In this document: one piece after another, positions 25,506 to 34,451 of the stretch
How the letters are laid out: every line of letters begins with the position of its first letter
How positions within the stretch are numbered: position 1 is the first letter of the stretch
Assembly: GCF_016464425.1 (NCBI RefSeq)
Contig: NZ_JADDKQ010000001.1
Coordinates: 62,001-126,000, forward strand
Source of the DNA: Actinotalea solisilvae
GTDB lineage: Bacteria; Actinomycetota; Actinomycetes; Actinomycetales; Cellulomonadaceae
Length of the DNA: 64,000 nt
Direction: 5' to 3'
Notes under the pieces: model-generated
What the model saw: the letters and a program-made list of their open reading frames with translations, nothing else
What the model was told of the DNA's origin: nothing
Databases searched by the model: none
Position numbers and translations under genes: made by a program

Positions 25506-25714
25506 GGTGTCGCCTTCCGTGTCCCGGCGCGCCCTCGTGGCGGCCGCGTGTCCGGCGAGCGACCCGTGGCCACTCGCGGCACCGAGCCGAACACGCGCGG
25601 GCCCGGCTCCGCAACCCGAGACCCCGGCACGCGCCGACATCGTGAGCGAATCGTCACCAACCCGGACCGACCGGACGCCGTCCGGGCCGCCCGCGCGGCC
25701 GCAGGGGCCTGGCC

Positions 25715-26410
25715 TCAGGCGGGCCGCGCCGCTCGCTCGCGCCGGATCCCGCGCGGCGTGACGGCACGCTCCACGACCGCCAGCACGCCCTCGACGAGCA
25801 GCGCCAGGAGCGTCACGAGCAGACCCCCGGCCAGGATCTGGCCCCCGCCCACGGCCATGCCGAGCCCGAACCCCGCGCTGATGATCTGGCCGAGGCCGCC
25901 CCCGTTGACGAAGGACGCGAGCGCGGCCGTCGCGACGACCTGGACCGCGGCGGTCCGCAGGCCGGTCGCGAGGTACGGCACCGCGAGCGGGACCTCGACC
26001 CGGCGCAGCACCTGCGCGCCCGACAGGCCCATGCCGCGCGCCGCGTCGCGCGCCTCGGCGTCCGCCTGCGCGACGCCCGTCTGCGCGTTCGCGAGCAGCG
26101 GGGGGATCGCGAACACGGTGAGCGCGATGACGACGGGCGCACGGCCGAAGCCGAGGAAGGTGAGGGGCAGCAGCGTGAGCATCGCGATGACCGGGACCGC
26201 GAGGGTGAGGTTCGACAGGACGACGGCGACGGCCGCCCCGCGTCCGGTGTGGCCCAGCCACAGGCCGAGCGGCCAGGCGACGAGGCACGCGAGGAGCACC
26301 GCCGCACCCGAGATCGCGACGTGCTCGCCGAGCCGGTCGAGCACGCCGCCGGGGTTGGTCCAGTTCAGGGGGTCGTTGAGCCACGTCACCGCCTGCTCGA
26401 GGGCGTTCAC
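25715..26410 (-). CDS. Osmoprotectant ABC transporter permease (OpuBB/OpuBD-like)
   Basis: 231 residues with 5-6 membrane helices. The EAA-type cytoplasmic loop that docks the ATPase is visible (AARGMGLSGAQVLRRVEVPLA). The following GLRTAAVQVVATAALASFVNGGGLGQIISAG is the standard family block. The GTG start is 7 bases after the preceding permease gene ends, so the two permeases are cotranscribed and probably form a heterodimer. Confidence 0.9.
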   Translation of the reverse strand: MNALEQAVTWLNDPLNWTNPGGVLDRLGEHVAISGAAVLLACLVAWPLGLWLGHTGRGAAVAVVLSNLTLAVPVIAMLTLLPLTFLGFGRAPVVIALTVFAIPPLLANAQTGVAQADAEARDAARGMGLSGAQVLRRVEVPLAVPYLATGLRTAAVQVVATAALASFVNGGGLGQIISAGFGLGMAVGGGQILAGGLLVTLLALLVEGVLAVVERAVTPRGIRRERAARPA

Positions 26411-26417
26411 CGGCGCC

Positions 26418-27104
26418 TCACCCCGCCGCCCGGCGCGTCCAGGGCGTGAGCGCGCGGCCCAGGGCTGCGAGCACGAGGTCGAGCAGGAGGGCGAGCGCGA
26501 CGCACAGCACCGTGCCCGTGAGGATCTCGGCCCGGTAGAAGTTGTTCCGGAAGCCGCCGAGGATCAGCTGGCCCAGCCCCCCGTGGCCGACGAGGACGCC
26601 GATCGTCGTGAGCGCGACCGTCGAGACCGTCGCGAGGCGCAGGCCCGTCATGATCCCGGGGAGCGCGAGCGGCAGCTCGACCCTGAGCAGGGTGGCGAGG
26701 CGGCCGTAGCCCATGCCGCGGGCGGCGTCGAGCACGTCGGGCGGGACCTGCTGCAGCCCGGCGAGGCTGTTGCGGAGGATGAGCAGGAGCGCGTACACCA
26801 CCAGGCCCAGCAGCACGGTCCGCGTGCCGGTGCCCAGCACGGGCGCGACGAACGCGAAGAGCGCGAGCGAGGGCACGGTGTACAGGACGCCCGAGACGGC
26901 GAGCAGCGGGCCGCCGAGGCGGCGGAACCAGTACGCTGCCACGGCCAGCGGCACCGCGATCGCCGTCGCGAGGACCACGGCCTGCGTGGTCAGCAGCGCG
27001 TGCTCCCGCAGCGCGGCGAGGATCGTCTCCGTGTTGTCCTGGAGGTACCGCGCCGAGAACCACGGGTTGCCCGGGTCCGCGGCGACCACCGATCGGGAGG
27101 ACAT
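26418..27104 (-). CDS. Osmoprotectant ABC transporter permease
   Basis: 228 residues with 5-6 membrane helices. The EAA loop reads DAARGMGYGRLATLLRVELPLA, followed by the RLATVSTVALTTIGVLVGHGGLG block. The first ORF codon (ATG at 27104) is only two bases from the divergent ATPase start and has no clear ribosome site, so the true start may be slightly inside, for example the GTG at codon 6. Pairs with the permease that follows. Confidence 0.87.
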   Translation of the reverse strand: MSSRSVVAADPGNPWFSARYLQDNTETILAALREHALLTTQAVVLATAIAVPLAVAAYWFRRLGGPLLAVSGVLYTVPSLALFAFVAPVLGTGTRTVLLGLVVYALLLILRNSLAGLQQVPPDVLDAARGMGYGRLATLLRVELPLALPGIMTGLRLATVSTVALTTIGVLVGHGGLGQLILGGFRNNFYRAEILTGTVLCVALALLLDLVLAALGRALTPWTRRAAG

Positions 27105-27106
27105 GC

Positions 27107-28141
27107 GTGGACGCTACCCCGCAGGCCCCGGCCCCCGCCGCCCGGGCCACGGCGCCCGGACCGGGTGACGCCGCGCCCCTGGTGCTCGAGCACCTGCGCA
27201 AGGAGTACCCGGACGGGACCGTGGCGGTGCGGGACCTCGGCCTGGAGGTCGCGGCGGGCGAGCTCATGGTGCTCATCGGCCCCTCGGGCTGCGGTAAGTC
27301 GACGGTCCTGCGCATGATCAACCGGCTCGTGGAGCCCACGAGCGGGCGCATCCTCCTCGGCGGGGAGGACGTCACCGCGGGCGACCCGGTCGAGCTGCGG
27401 CGTCGCATCGGCTACGTCATCCAGAACGTCGGCCTCTTCCCGCACCAGACCATCGAGACCAACGTCGGCACCGTCCCGCGCCTGCTCGGCTGGCCCGCGC
27501 GGCGCGTGCGCGAGCGCAGCGCGGAGCTGCTCGAGCTCGTCGGGCTCGACCCCGGCGTCTTCGCGCGCCGCTACCCGCACCAGCTCTCGGGCGGCCAGCG
27601 CCAGCGCGTGGGCGTCGCGCGCGCCCTGGCCGCGGACCCGGTGATGCTCCTCATGGACGAGCCCTTCTCCGCGGTCGACCCCATCGCGCGCGCCCGGCTC
27701 CAGGACGAGTTCCTGCGCCTCCAGGCCGACGTGCGCAAGACGATCGTGCTCGTCACGCACGACCTCGACGAGGCGATCCGCCTCGGCGACCGGGTCGCCG
27801 TCCTGTCCCAGGGCGGGAACCTCGAGCAGTCCGCGCCGCCGCGCGAGGTGCTCGGCGCGCCGGCGTCGCCGTTCGTGCGCGAGTTCGTCGGCGAGGACCG
27901 TGCGATCCGCCGGCTCGCCGCGACGCCCGTGACGCCCGACCTGCTGCAGCCCGCGGCGACGCTCGACGGCGTCACCGGAGTGCCCTCGGTCGCGCTCGGC
28001 ACGTCGCTCTACGACGCCCTCGCGGTCCTGCTGCGGACCAACGCCGACGTCGCGCGCGTGACCGACGGCGAGCGCACGCTCGGCGCGCTCAGCCGGCACC
28101 GCGTCCTCAGCATCGACTACCCCGCGGACCCGGTCGCCTGA
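27107..28141 (+). CDS. Osmoprotectant ABC transporter ATP-binding protein (OpuA/ProV-like)
   Basis: 344 residues. Walker A GPSGCGKST at 58-66, signature LSGGQRQRVG, Walker B VMLLMDEPFSAVDP, and the VTHDLDEAIRLGDRVAVL switch block. The family-specific IQNVGLFPHQTIETNV Q-loop region is present. The C-terminus has a single shortened CBS-like half (TSLYDALAVLLRTNADVARVTDG) rather than two full CBS domains. It is divergent from the two permease genes with two bases between first codons, although it must supply their ATPase. The GTG start has a GGGAGG site. Confidence 0.9.
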   Translation: MDATPQAPAPAARATAPGPGDAAPLVLEHLRKEYPDGTVAVRDLGLEVAAGELMVLIGPSGCGKSTVLRMINRLVEPTSGRILLGGEDVTAGDPVELRRRIGYVIQNVGLFPHQTIETNVGTVPRLLGWPARRVRERSAELLELVGLDPGVFARRYPHQLSGGQRQRVGVARALAADPVMLLMDEPFSAVDPIARARLQDEFLRLQADVRKTIVLVTHDLDEAIRLGDRVAVLSQGGNLEQSAPPREVLGAPASPFVREFVGEDRAIRRLAATPVTPDLLQPAATLDGVTGVPSVALGTSLYDALAVLLRTNADVARVTDGERTLGALSRHRVLSIDYPADPVA

Positions 28142-28157
28142 GCCGCGGGGCCGGGGG

Positions 28158-29549
28158 TCAGCCGAGCTCGGCGAGCGCGGCCTCGATCCCCCGGTGGAAG
28201 GTCGGGTACGCGTAGATCATCGAGCGCAGGGTCGCGACGGGCACCCCCGCGTGCACGGCGACCGCGAGCGCGCCCAGCACCTCGCCGCCCGACGGCCCCG
28301 CCGCCGTCGCGCCCACGAGCACGTCCCGCTCGCCGTCGACGACGAGCTTGAGGAAGCCCTCGTTGCCCGTGTGGTGGATCCAGCCACGCGTCGTCGAGGC
28401 GATGTCGACCTGGGCGGTGCGGACGTCCGCGAGCCGCTCGCGCGCCTGGCGCTCGGTCAGCCCGACGGCGCCGACCTCGGGCTCGGTGAACGTCACGCGC
28501 GGCAGCGCGTGGTACGACGCCGGCGGCCCGTCCTGGCCGAGGACGTCGCGCACGACGACGCCCGCCTGGTACATGGCGACGTGCGTGAACGCGCCCCGGC
28601 CCGTGACGTCGCCCACGGCCCAGACGCCGTCGGCGACCCGGCAGCGCTCGTCGACCGTCGCCGCACGCGCGGACGCGTCCTGTCCGACGACGTCGAGGCC
28701 GACCGCCGCGAGGTCCACGCGGCGCCCGGTAGCGACGAGCAGCCGCTCGGCGTGCACGACACCGCCCTCGGGCCGGTCCGGCCCCCGGACGTCGACCGTC
28801 ACGCGCACGCCGTCGCCGTCGGGCTCGACGCGCGTCGCGCGCGCCCGCGTCAGCACCCGGATGCCGTCCGCCTCCAGCACGCGCCGCACGAGGTCGCCGG
28901 ACTCCGGCTCCTCCATCGAGAGCGGCCGCTCGGACGACTCGACGAGCGTCACCTCGACGCCGAACCGGGCGAAGACCTGGGCGAGCTCGCACCCGACCGG
29001 GCCGCCGCCGAGCACCACGAGCGACGCGGGCAGCGTCGCGGCCTCGACGGCCCCGCGGTTGGTCCAGTACGGCACGGTGCCGAGCCCGTCGAGGTCGGGC
29101 ACCGCCGGGGCCGAGCCGCTCGCGACGACGACCCCGCGCCGCGCCCGGTGGCGGCTGGTCCCGTGCGGCCCGACCACCTCGACGACGTCGCGCTCGACGA
29201 GCCGTCCGCGCCCGCGGACGAGCCTGCCGCCCTTGCCCGTGAACCGGTCGACGGCGACGGTGTCGTCCCAGTCGTCGGTCGCCTCGTCGCGGATCCGGCG
29301 CGCGACGGGCGCCCAGTCGGCCCGGACCCCCTCGACGGACCCGGCGAGCGCGCCGACGCGCCCGGCCTCGGCGAGCGTCTCCCCCGCGCGCACCATCATC
29401 TTGGTCGGCACGCAGGCCCAGTACGGGCACTCGCCGCCGACGAGCTCGGCCTCGACGCCCAGCACGTCGAGCCCTGCCTCCGCGAGGCGACCGGCCACCT
29501 CCTCCCCGCCCGGTCCCATCCCGATGACGACGACGTCGTGCTCCTCCAT
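28158..29549 (-). CDS. Dihydrolipoamide dehydrogenase-like flavoprotein disulfide reductase
   Basis: 463 residues. FAD-binding GMGPGGEEVAG near 10-20; redox-active CPYWAC (Cys41, Cys46), an unusual middle compared with the CVNVGC of true E3. NAD-binding GGGPVGCELAQ near 180; the second FAD site VWAVGDVTGRG. The C-terminal interface domain lacks the usual HAHPT pair and reads YAYPTFHRGIEAAL. The CPYWAC form occurs in a mycothione-reductase/mercuric-reductase-like group of actinobacterial enzymes, so the substrate is uncertain. It could serve the E2 at 36814, but it is not in that operon. Confidence 0.8.
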   Translation of the reverse strand: MEEHDVVVIGMGPGGEEVAGRLAEAGLDVLGVEAELVGGECPYWACVPTKMMVRAGETLAEAGRVGALAGSVEGVRADWAPVARRIRDEATDDWDDTVAVDRFTGKGGRLVRGRGRLVERDVVEVVGPHGTSRHRARRGVVVASGSAPAVPDLDGLGTVPYWTNRGAVEAATLPASLVVLGGGPVGCELAQVFARFGVEVTLVESSERPLSMEEPESGDLVRRVLEADGIRVLTRARATRVEPDGDGVRVTVDVRGPDRPEGGVVHAERLLVATGRRVDLAAVGLDVVGQDASARAATVDERCRVADGVWAVGDVTGRGAFTHVAMYQAGVVVRDVLGQDGPPASYHALPRVTFTEPEVGAVGLTERQARERLADVRTAQVDIASTTRGWIHHTGNEGFLKLVVDGERDVLVGATAAGPSGGEVLGALAVAVHAGVPVATLRSMIYAYPTFHRGIEAALAELG

Positions 29550-29642
29550 GCCCGCTCCCTCGGCCGGACGCAGGACCCCGGCCGGGGACCGCAGGCGTCT
29601 GCAGCGAGGCTAGCCAGCGCTCCCGGCCGGGGCGAGGGTGCG

Positions 29643-29671
29643 TTGACCGCGCCCAGGGCCGGTCCTAGGGT
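29643..29671 (+). promoter_or_regulatory. Promoter of the VOC gene
   Basis: TTGACC (29643-29648), a 17-base spacer and TAGGGT (29666-29671), about 50 bases before the ATG of the VOC gene. Confidence 0.55.
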
Positions 29672-29719
29672 CGAAGGGCCGACCAGCCGATGGTCGTCTG
29701 GTCCGCGCCAGGAGGAGCC

Positions 29720-30103
29720 ATGCTCTCCGACCACGCCCCCATGCCCGTGCTCGCCGTGACCGACATGGACCGCGCCAAGGAGTTCTACGAGGGGACGCTC
29801 GGCTTCACGGCCGAGGAGCCGTTCCCAGGGGCGCTCACCTACACCGCCGGTGGTGTGCCGATCTTCGTCTACCAGTCGAGCTACGCGGGCACGAACCGGG
29901 CGACGGCGATCTCGTTCATCGTGCCGTCGGACGTGTTCGACCGGGAGGTGGCGGACCTGCGGTCCCGGGGCGTGCGGTTCGAGACCTACGACATGCCCGA
30001 GGTCGTCTTCCACGACGGCGTCGCCGACATGGACGGGATGCGGTCGGTCTGGTTCGAGGACCCCTTCGGGAACATCATCAACGTCGGGACCGACGGCAGC
30101 TGA
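29720..30103 (+). CDS. VOC (glyoxalase/bleomycin-resistance fold) family protein
   Basis: 127 residues, one pair of beta-alpha-beta-beta-beta modules. Strand blocks PMPVLAVTDMDRAKEFYEGTLGF and VWFEDPFGNIINVG are typical, with the metal-site glutamate near the end. Such proteins act as glyoxalases, dioxygenases or drug binders; the substrate is unknown. The ATG is set by AGGAGGAG just upstream (an upstream GTG is less likely). The MFS gene follows after 17 bases. Confidence 0.85.
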   Translation: MLSDHAPMPVLAVTDMDRAKEFYEGTLGFTAEEPFPGALTYTAGGVPIFVYQSSYAGTNRATAISFIVPSDVFDREVADLRSRGVRFETYDMPEVVFHDGVADMDGMRSVWFEDPFGNIINVGTDGS

Positions 30104-30120
30104 GCCAGGACCCGGGCACC

Positions 30121-31407
30121 GTGCCGGCCGCGCCACCGGACGAGGGCCTCGCACGGCGCGTCGAGCGCGTGTACCTCGTGCTGGTGCTCGGCAACACGCT
30201 CGCGGCGTCGTACATCTGGGGCATCAACACGCTCTTCCTGCTCGACGCGGGTCTGACGAACCTCGAGGCGTTCGCGGCCAACGCGTTCTTCAGCGTGGGC
30301 ATGGTCGTCTTCGAGATCCCGACCGGTGTCGTCGCGGACACGCGGGGGCGGCGGTTCTCGTACCTCGCGGGGACCGTCGTCCTCGCCGCGACGACCGCGC
30401 TCTACTACGCGCTGTGGGTGTGGCAGGCGCCGTTCTGGCAGTGGGCGGTGTCCTCGGCGCTCCTCGGTCTCGGGTTCACGTTCTTCTCCGGCGCGCTCGA
30501 GGCGTGGGTCGTCGACGCCCTCAAGCACGCGCGGCACGCCGGCAGCCTCGAGGCGGTGTTCGGCCGGGCCCAGGTGGTGTCGGGCGCGGCGATGCTCGTC
30601 GGGTCCGTGCTGGGCGGTGTCGTCGCGCAGGCCACCGACCTGGGCGTGCCCTACGTCCTCCGCGTCGCGACGCTCGTCCTGATGTTCGTCGTCGCCGCGG
30701 TGCTCATGAGGGAGCTGGGCTTCACGCCGGACCGCGGTCGCCCCGCGCGCGAGGTCGCGCGGGACGTCGCCACGACCTCGTTCGACTACGGCCGCCGACA
30801 CCCGCCGGTGCGGTGGCTCATGGCGGCCGGGGCCTTCACGTCGGGCGTCGGGTTCTACGCCTTCTACGCGATGCAGCCGTTCCTGCTCGAGCTCTACGGC
30901 GAGGGCGGCGCCTACGGCGTCGCCGGCATCGCGGCGGCGGTCGTGGCCGGGTCGCAGCTCGTCGGCGGTCTCGCGGCGCCGCGGGTGCGCGCCGTCGTGC
31001 GGCGGCGCACGACGGCGATCGTGCTCGGCACCGCGGTGAGCGCCCTGGTCCTCGCGGTCCTAGGGCTCACGCGGTCGTTCGCCGTCGCCCTCCTGCTGCT
31101 CGTGCTCATGGGGATCGCGCAGGCCGCGATCTTCCCCATCCGCCAGGCGTTCCTCAACGACCTGGTCCCGTCCAGCCAGCGCGCCACGCTGCTGTCGGCC
31201 GACTCGATGGTCGCGGGCGTGGGCGCCGCGGCGGTCCAGCCGGCGCTCGGCCGGTCGGCGGACGTGTGGGGGTACGGCACGTCGTACGTCATCGGCGCGG
31301 GCGTCGAGCTGCTGGCCCTGCCCCTGCTGCGGCTCAGCCGGCGGGGCGCGGGCGCCGCGGACGTGAGGACCGACGCCGCAGAGCCCGCCCCCGCGGCGGA
31401 GGCCTGA
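30121..31407 (+). CDS. MFS transporter
   Basis: 428 residues with about 12 membrane helices. The cytoplasmic loop between helices 2 and 3 reads GVVADTRGRRFSYL, the MFS motif A equivalent. A second basic loop (PRVRAVVRRRTTAIVLG) sits mid-protein. The C-terminus is Ala/Glu-rich and cytoplasmic. Resembles drug or small-molecule exporters, but no substrate can be named. Probably cotranscribed with the VOC gene, a pairing common in resistance cassettes. Confidence 0.82.
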   Translation: MPAAPPDEGLARRVERVYLVLVLGNTLAASYIWGINTLFLLDAGLTNLEAFAANAFFSVGMVVFEIPTGVVADTRGRRFSYLAGTVVLAATTALYYALWVWQAPFWQWAVSSALLGLGFTFFSGALEAWVVDALKHARHAGSLEAVFGRAQVVSGAAMLVGSVLGGVVAQATDLGVPYVLRVATLVLMFVVAAVLMRELGFTPDRGRPAREVARDVATTSFDYGRRHPPVRWLMAAGAFTSGVGFYAFYAMQPFLLELYGEGGAYGVAGIAAAVVAGSQLVGGLAAPRVRAVVRRRTTAIVLGTAVSALVLAVLGLTRSFAVALLLLVLMGIAQAAIFPIRQAFLNDLVPSSQRATLLSADSMVAGVGAAAVQPALGRSADVWGYGTSYVIGAGVELLALPLLRLSRRGAGAADVRTDAAEPAPAAEA

Positions 31408-31529
31408 CCGCCCGTGCGGCGCGCGTGACGCTGGGGGCTGCTCAGCACTCCGCGAGGGCCCCGACCGGCCCCACCGGTCCCTCGAGCCCCACGCGCCGCA
31501 CGTCCCGCCGGCCCGCGTGGGGGCGCCGG

Positions 31530-32714
31530 TCAGCGGGAGAGCAGGAGCGCCTCCCCCTGGCCGCCGCCGCCGCACAGGGCCACGGCCGCCCGGCCCGAGC
31601 CGCGCCGCGCGAGCTCGGTCGCGGCGTGCCCCGCGAGGCGCGCGCCCGACGCGCCGATGGGGTGCCCGAGCGCGATGGCCCCGCCGTGCACGTTGGTCCG
31701 CTCGAGCGGGTAGCCCAGGTCGGCGAGCGACTGGACCACCACGGAGCCGAAGGCCTCGTTGATCTCGAGCAGGTCGAGCGAGCCGACGTCCCAGCCGGCC
31801 CGCGCGAGCGCGGCGGTGACCGCCGCCGACGGCTGGGAGTGCAGGGACGTGTCCGGCCCGGCCACCTGGCCCGCGGCTCCGACGACCGCGAGCCACGGCA
31901 GCCCGCGCGCCTCCACGACGTCGCGCGCGGCCACGACGAGCGCCGCGGCGCCGTCGGTGAGCGGCGACGCGTTGCCCGCGGTGATGGTGCCGTCGGCCGC
32001 GAACGCGGGCCTCAGCGCCGCGAGCGACTCGACCGTGGTCCCCGGGCGGATGCCCTCGTCCTCGGACACCCGGACCGGGTCGCCCCGGCGCTGCGGGACC
32101 TCGACCGGCTCGATCTCGGCCGCGAAGACGCCCTGCTCGACCGCGGCCGCGGCGCGTCGGTGGCTCGCCGCGGCGACCTCGTCCTGCGCCTGCCGGCCGA
32201 TCCGGTGGAGCGCGTTCCCACGCTCGGTGGACGCGCCCATGGACTCGTGGTCGAACGCGTCGGTGAGCCCGTCGTGGGCGAGCGAGTCGACCGCGCTGAC
32301 GTCGCCGTACGTCCAGCCGCGCCGCGAGCCGGGCAGCAGGTGCGGCGCCTGGCTCATCGACTCCTGGCCGCCCGCGACGACGACGTCGGCCTCGCCGAGG
32401 CGGATCGTCCGCGCGGCGTCGACGACGGCGGTCAGCCCGCTGAGGCACACCTTGTTGACCGTCACCGCCGGGACGGTCCACGGGATGCCGGCGCCGCGCG
32501 CGGCCTGCCGCGCGGGGTTCTGCCCGGCGCCCGCCTGGATCACCTGGCCCATGACCACGTGGTCCACGTCCGCGGGCGCGATCCCGGCCCGCTCGAGCGC
32601 GCCGCGGATCGCCACCGCGCCGAGACCCGCAGCGCTCACCGCCGCGAGCGCGCCGTTGAGGCGCCCCATAGGCGTGCGCGCGAATGCGACGACGACGACC
32701 TCGCGCGCGCTCAT
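31530..32714 (-). CDS. Acetyl-CoA C-acetyltransferase (thiolase)
   Basis: 394 residues. Nucleophile Cys90 in VNKVCLSGL, the histidine in [10 protein letters not shown], and the second catalytic cysteine in [11 protein letters not shown]. Cleaves acetoacetyl-CoA (or 3-oxoadipyl-CoA) to acetyl-CoA. The ATG overlaps the TGA of the CoA-transferase B gene by four bases, so the three genes form one coupled operon. Gene order (transferase A, B, thiolase) fits acetoacetate use; pcaIJF for protocatechuate is the alternative, but no other pca genes are nearby. Confidence 0.92.
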   Translation of the reverse strand: MSAREVVVVAFARTPMGRLNGALAAVSAAGLGAVAIRGALERAGIAPADVDHVVMGQVIQAGAGQNPARQAARGAGIPWTVPAVTVNKVCLSGLTAVVDAARTIRLGEADVVVAGGQESMSQAPHLLPGSRRGWTYGDVSAVDSLAHDGLTDAFDHESMGASTERGNALHRIGRQAQDEVAAASHRRAAAAVEQGVFAAEIEPVEVPQRRGDPVRVSEDEGIRPGTTVESLAALRPAFAADGTITAGNASPLTDGAAALVVAARDVVEARGLPWLAVVGAAGQVAGPDTSLHSQPSAAVTAALARAGWDVGSLDLLEINEAFGSVVVQSLADLGYPLERTNVHGGAIALGHPIGASGARLAGHAATELARRGSGRAAVALCGGGGQGEALLLSR

Positions 32715-33382
32715 GCGAGCACCGCCTCGGGGACGTCGGCGTCGGTGCCGTCGACCAGGAGCGGCACGCCGGTCGCCGCGCGGATCTCGTCGACGCCCAC
32801 GCCCGGCGCGCGCTCGCGCAGCACGAGGCCCCGCGGCGTCACGTCGATCACGGCCAGGTCGGTGACGACCCGGTCCACGACCCCGCGGCCCGTGAGCGGG
32901 AGGGTGCACTCGGGCAGGATCTTGGGCGACCCGTCGCGGGCGACGTGCTCCATGAGCACGACGATCCGGCGCGCGCCGTGGACGAGGTCCATCGCCCCGC
33001 CCATCCCCTTGACCATCTTCCCCGGGATCATCCAGTTGGCGATGTCGCCCGCGGCCGAGACCTGCATGGCGCCGAGCACCGCGACGTCGACCTTGCCGCC
33101 ACGGATCATCGCGAAGCTCGTCGCGGAGTCGAAGTAGCTCGCGCCCGGCGCGACGGTGATCGTCTCCTTGCCCGCGTTGATGAGGTCGGGGTCGACGTCG
33201 CCGTCGGCCGGGTAGGGCCCGACGCCGAGGACGCCGTTCTCCGACTGGAGCACGAGCTCGACGCCCGGCGGCAGGTGGTTGGGCACGAGCGTGGGCAGGC
33301 CGATGCCCAGGTTGACGTAGCTGCCGTCGGGCAGCTCGAGCGCGGCGCGCGCGGCCATCTGCTCGCGCGTCAGCGCGCTCAC
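32711..33382 (-). CDS. 3-oxoacid CoA-transferase, subunit B
   Basis: 223 residues. The catalytic glutamate is Glu48 in [10 protein letters not shown]. Other family blocks are [16 protein letters not shown] and [15 protein letters not shown] (here [15 protein letters not shown]). Transfers CoA from succinyl-CoA to acetoacetate or 3-oxoadipate together with subunit A. The GTG start overlaps the subunit A stop by four bases. Confidence 0.92.
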   Translation of the reverse strand: MSALTREQMAARAALELPDGSYVNLGIGLPTLVPNHLPPGVELVLQSENGVLGVGPYPADGDVDPDLINAGKETITVAPGASYFDSATSFAMIRGGKVDVAVLGAMQVSAAGDIANWMIPGKMVKGMGGAMDLVHGARRIVVLMEHVARDGSPKILPECTLPLTGRGVVDRVVTDLAVIDVTPRGLVLRERAPGVGVDEIRAATGVPLLVDGTDADVPEAVLA

Positions 33383-34152
33383 GACGCGCTCCGCACGGTG
33401 CGCTTCTCGATGCGCTTGTCGGCGGCCTGCTCGGGCGTCAGGGCGACCACGCGGTCGACGAAGATCCCGGGCAGGTGCACGGCGTCCGGGTCGATCTCGC
33501 CGACCTCGACGAGGTGCTCGACCTCGGCGACGCACACCCGGCCGGCCGCGGCGCACAGCGGGTTGAAGTTGCGCGCCGAGGACCGGAAGACGAGGTTGCC
33601 CGCGCGGTCGCCCTTCCAGGCCCGCACGAGCGAGAAGTCGGCCGTGATGGCCTGCTCGCGCACGAACTCCCGCTCGACGCCGCGCACCGTGAAACGCTCG
33701 GTGGGCTTGGGCGGCGAGGCGACCGCGACGCCGCCCTCGGCGTCGTAGCGCCACGGCAGGCCGCCCTCGGCCACCTGGGTGCCCACGCCCGTCGCCGTGT
33801 AGAAGGCCGGGATGCCGCTGCCACCCGCGCGCAGGCGCTCGGCGAGGGTGCCCTGCGGCGTGAGCTCCACCTCGAGCTCGCCCGCGAGGAACTGCCGCGC
33901 GAACTCCTTGTTCTCGCCCACGTACGACGCGATCACCCGGCGCACCCGGCGCGCCGCCAGCAGGAGCCCGAGCCCCCAGTCGTCGACGCCGCAGTTGTTG
34001 CTCACGACCTCGAGATCACCGACCCCGGACTCGAGCAGCGCGCCGATGAGCACGCTCGGGATCCCGCACAGGCCGAACCCCCCGACCGCGAGGGTCGCCC
34101 CGGGGGGGATGTCGGCGACCGCCTCCTCGGCGCTCCGGACCACCTTGTCCAT
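33379..34152 (-). CDS. 3-oxoacid CoA-transferase, subunit A
   Basis: 257 residues. Family blocks [54 protein letters not shown] and FYTATGVGT are all present. The ATG at 34152 has a GAGAGGTGGGA ribosome site. First gene of the A-B-thiolase operon, divergent from the 2-oxoacid dehydrogenase operon. Confidence 0.92.
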   Translation of the reverse strand: MDKVVRSAEEAVADIPPGATLAVGGFGLCGIPSVLIGALLESGVGDLEVVSNNCGVDDWGLGLLLAARRVRRVIASYVGENKEFARQFLAGELEVELTPQGTLAERLRAGGSGIPAFYTATGVGTQVAEGGLPWRYDAEGGVAVASPPKPTERFTVRGVEREFVREQAITADFSLVRAWKGDRAGNLVFRSSARNFNPLCAAAGRVCVAEVEHLVEVGEIDPDAVHLPGIFVDRVVALTPEQAADKRIEKRTVRSAS

Positions 34153-34451
34153 GTCCCACCTCTCTGTCGGACCGGGCGCCTCGTGAGCCCCCGTGACGTC
34201 CGTCCTACCAGCGCGGGAGGTCCCGGCGCGAGAGGCGGTGCGCCGACGCGCGGGCCGCGGCTCCGCGCCGAGCACGCCGTCCGCCGGTCAGGCGATGGTC
34301 CGGGGCACACCGGGCGCCCGGCGTCACCCGGATGCGCCACGCCGGGATCGAGAGCATGGGCAGAAGGTCCCTTGCGGTCGTACCCTGGCCGCACATCGGG
34401 CAATGGTGCCTCGAGCTCCACAAGAGCGACGGCGCCGCTATGGAGCGAAAC

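Noticed and set aside
31408..31529. Long-range CGTGCGGCGCG/CGCGCCGCACG pairing between the MFS and thiolase genes
   Set aside because: The arms are far apart and interrupted by a two-base insertion; too weak to call a terminator.
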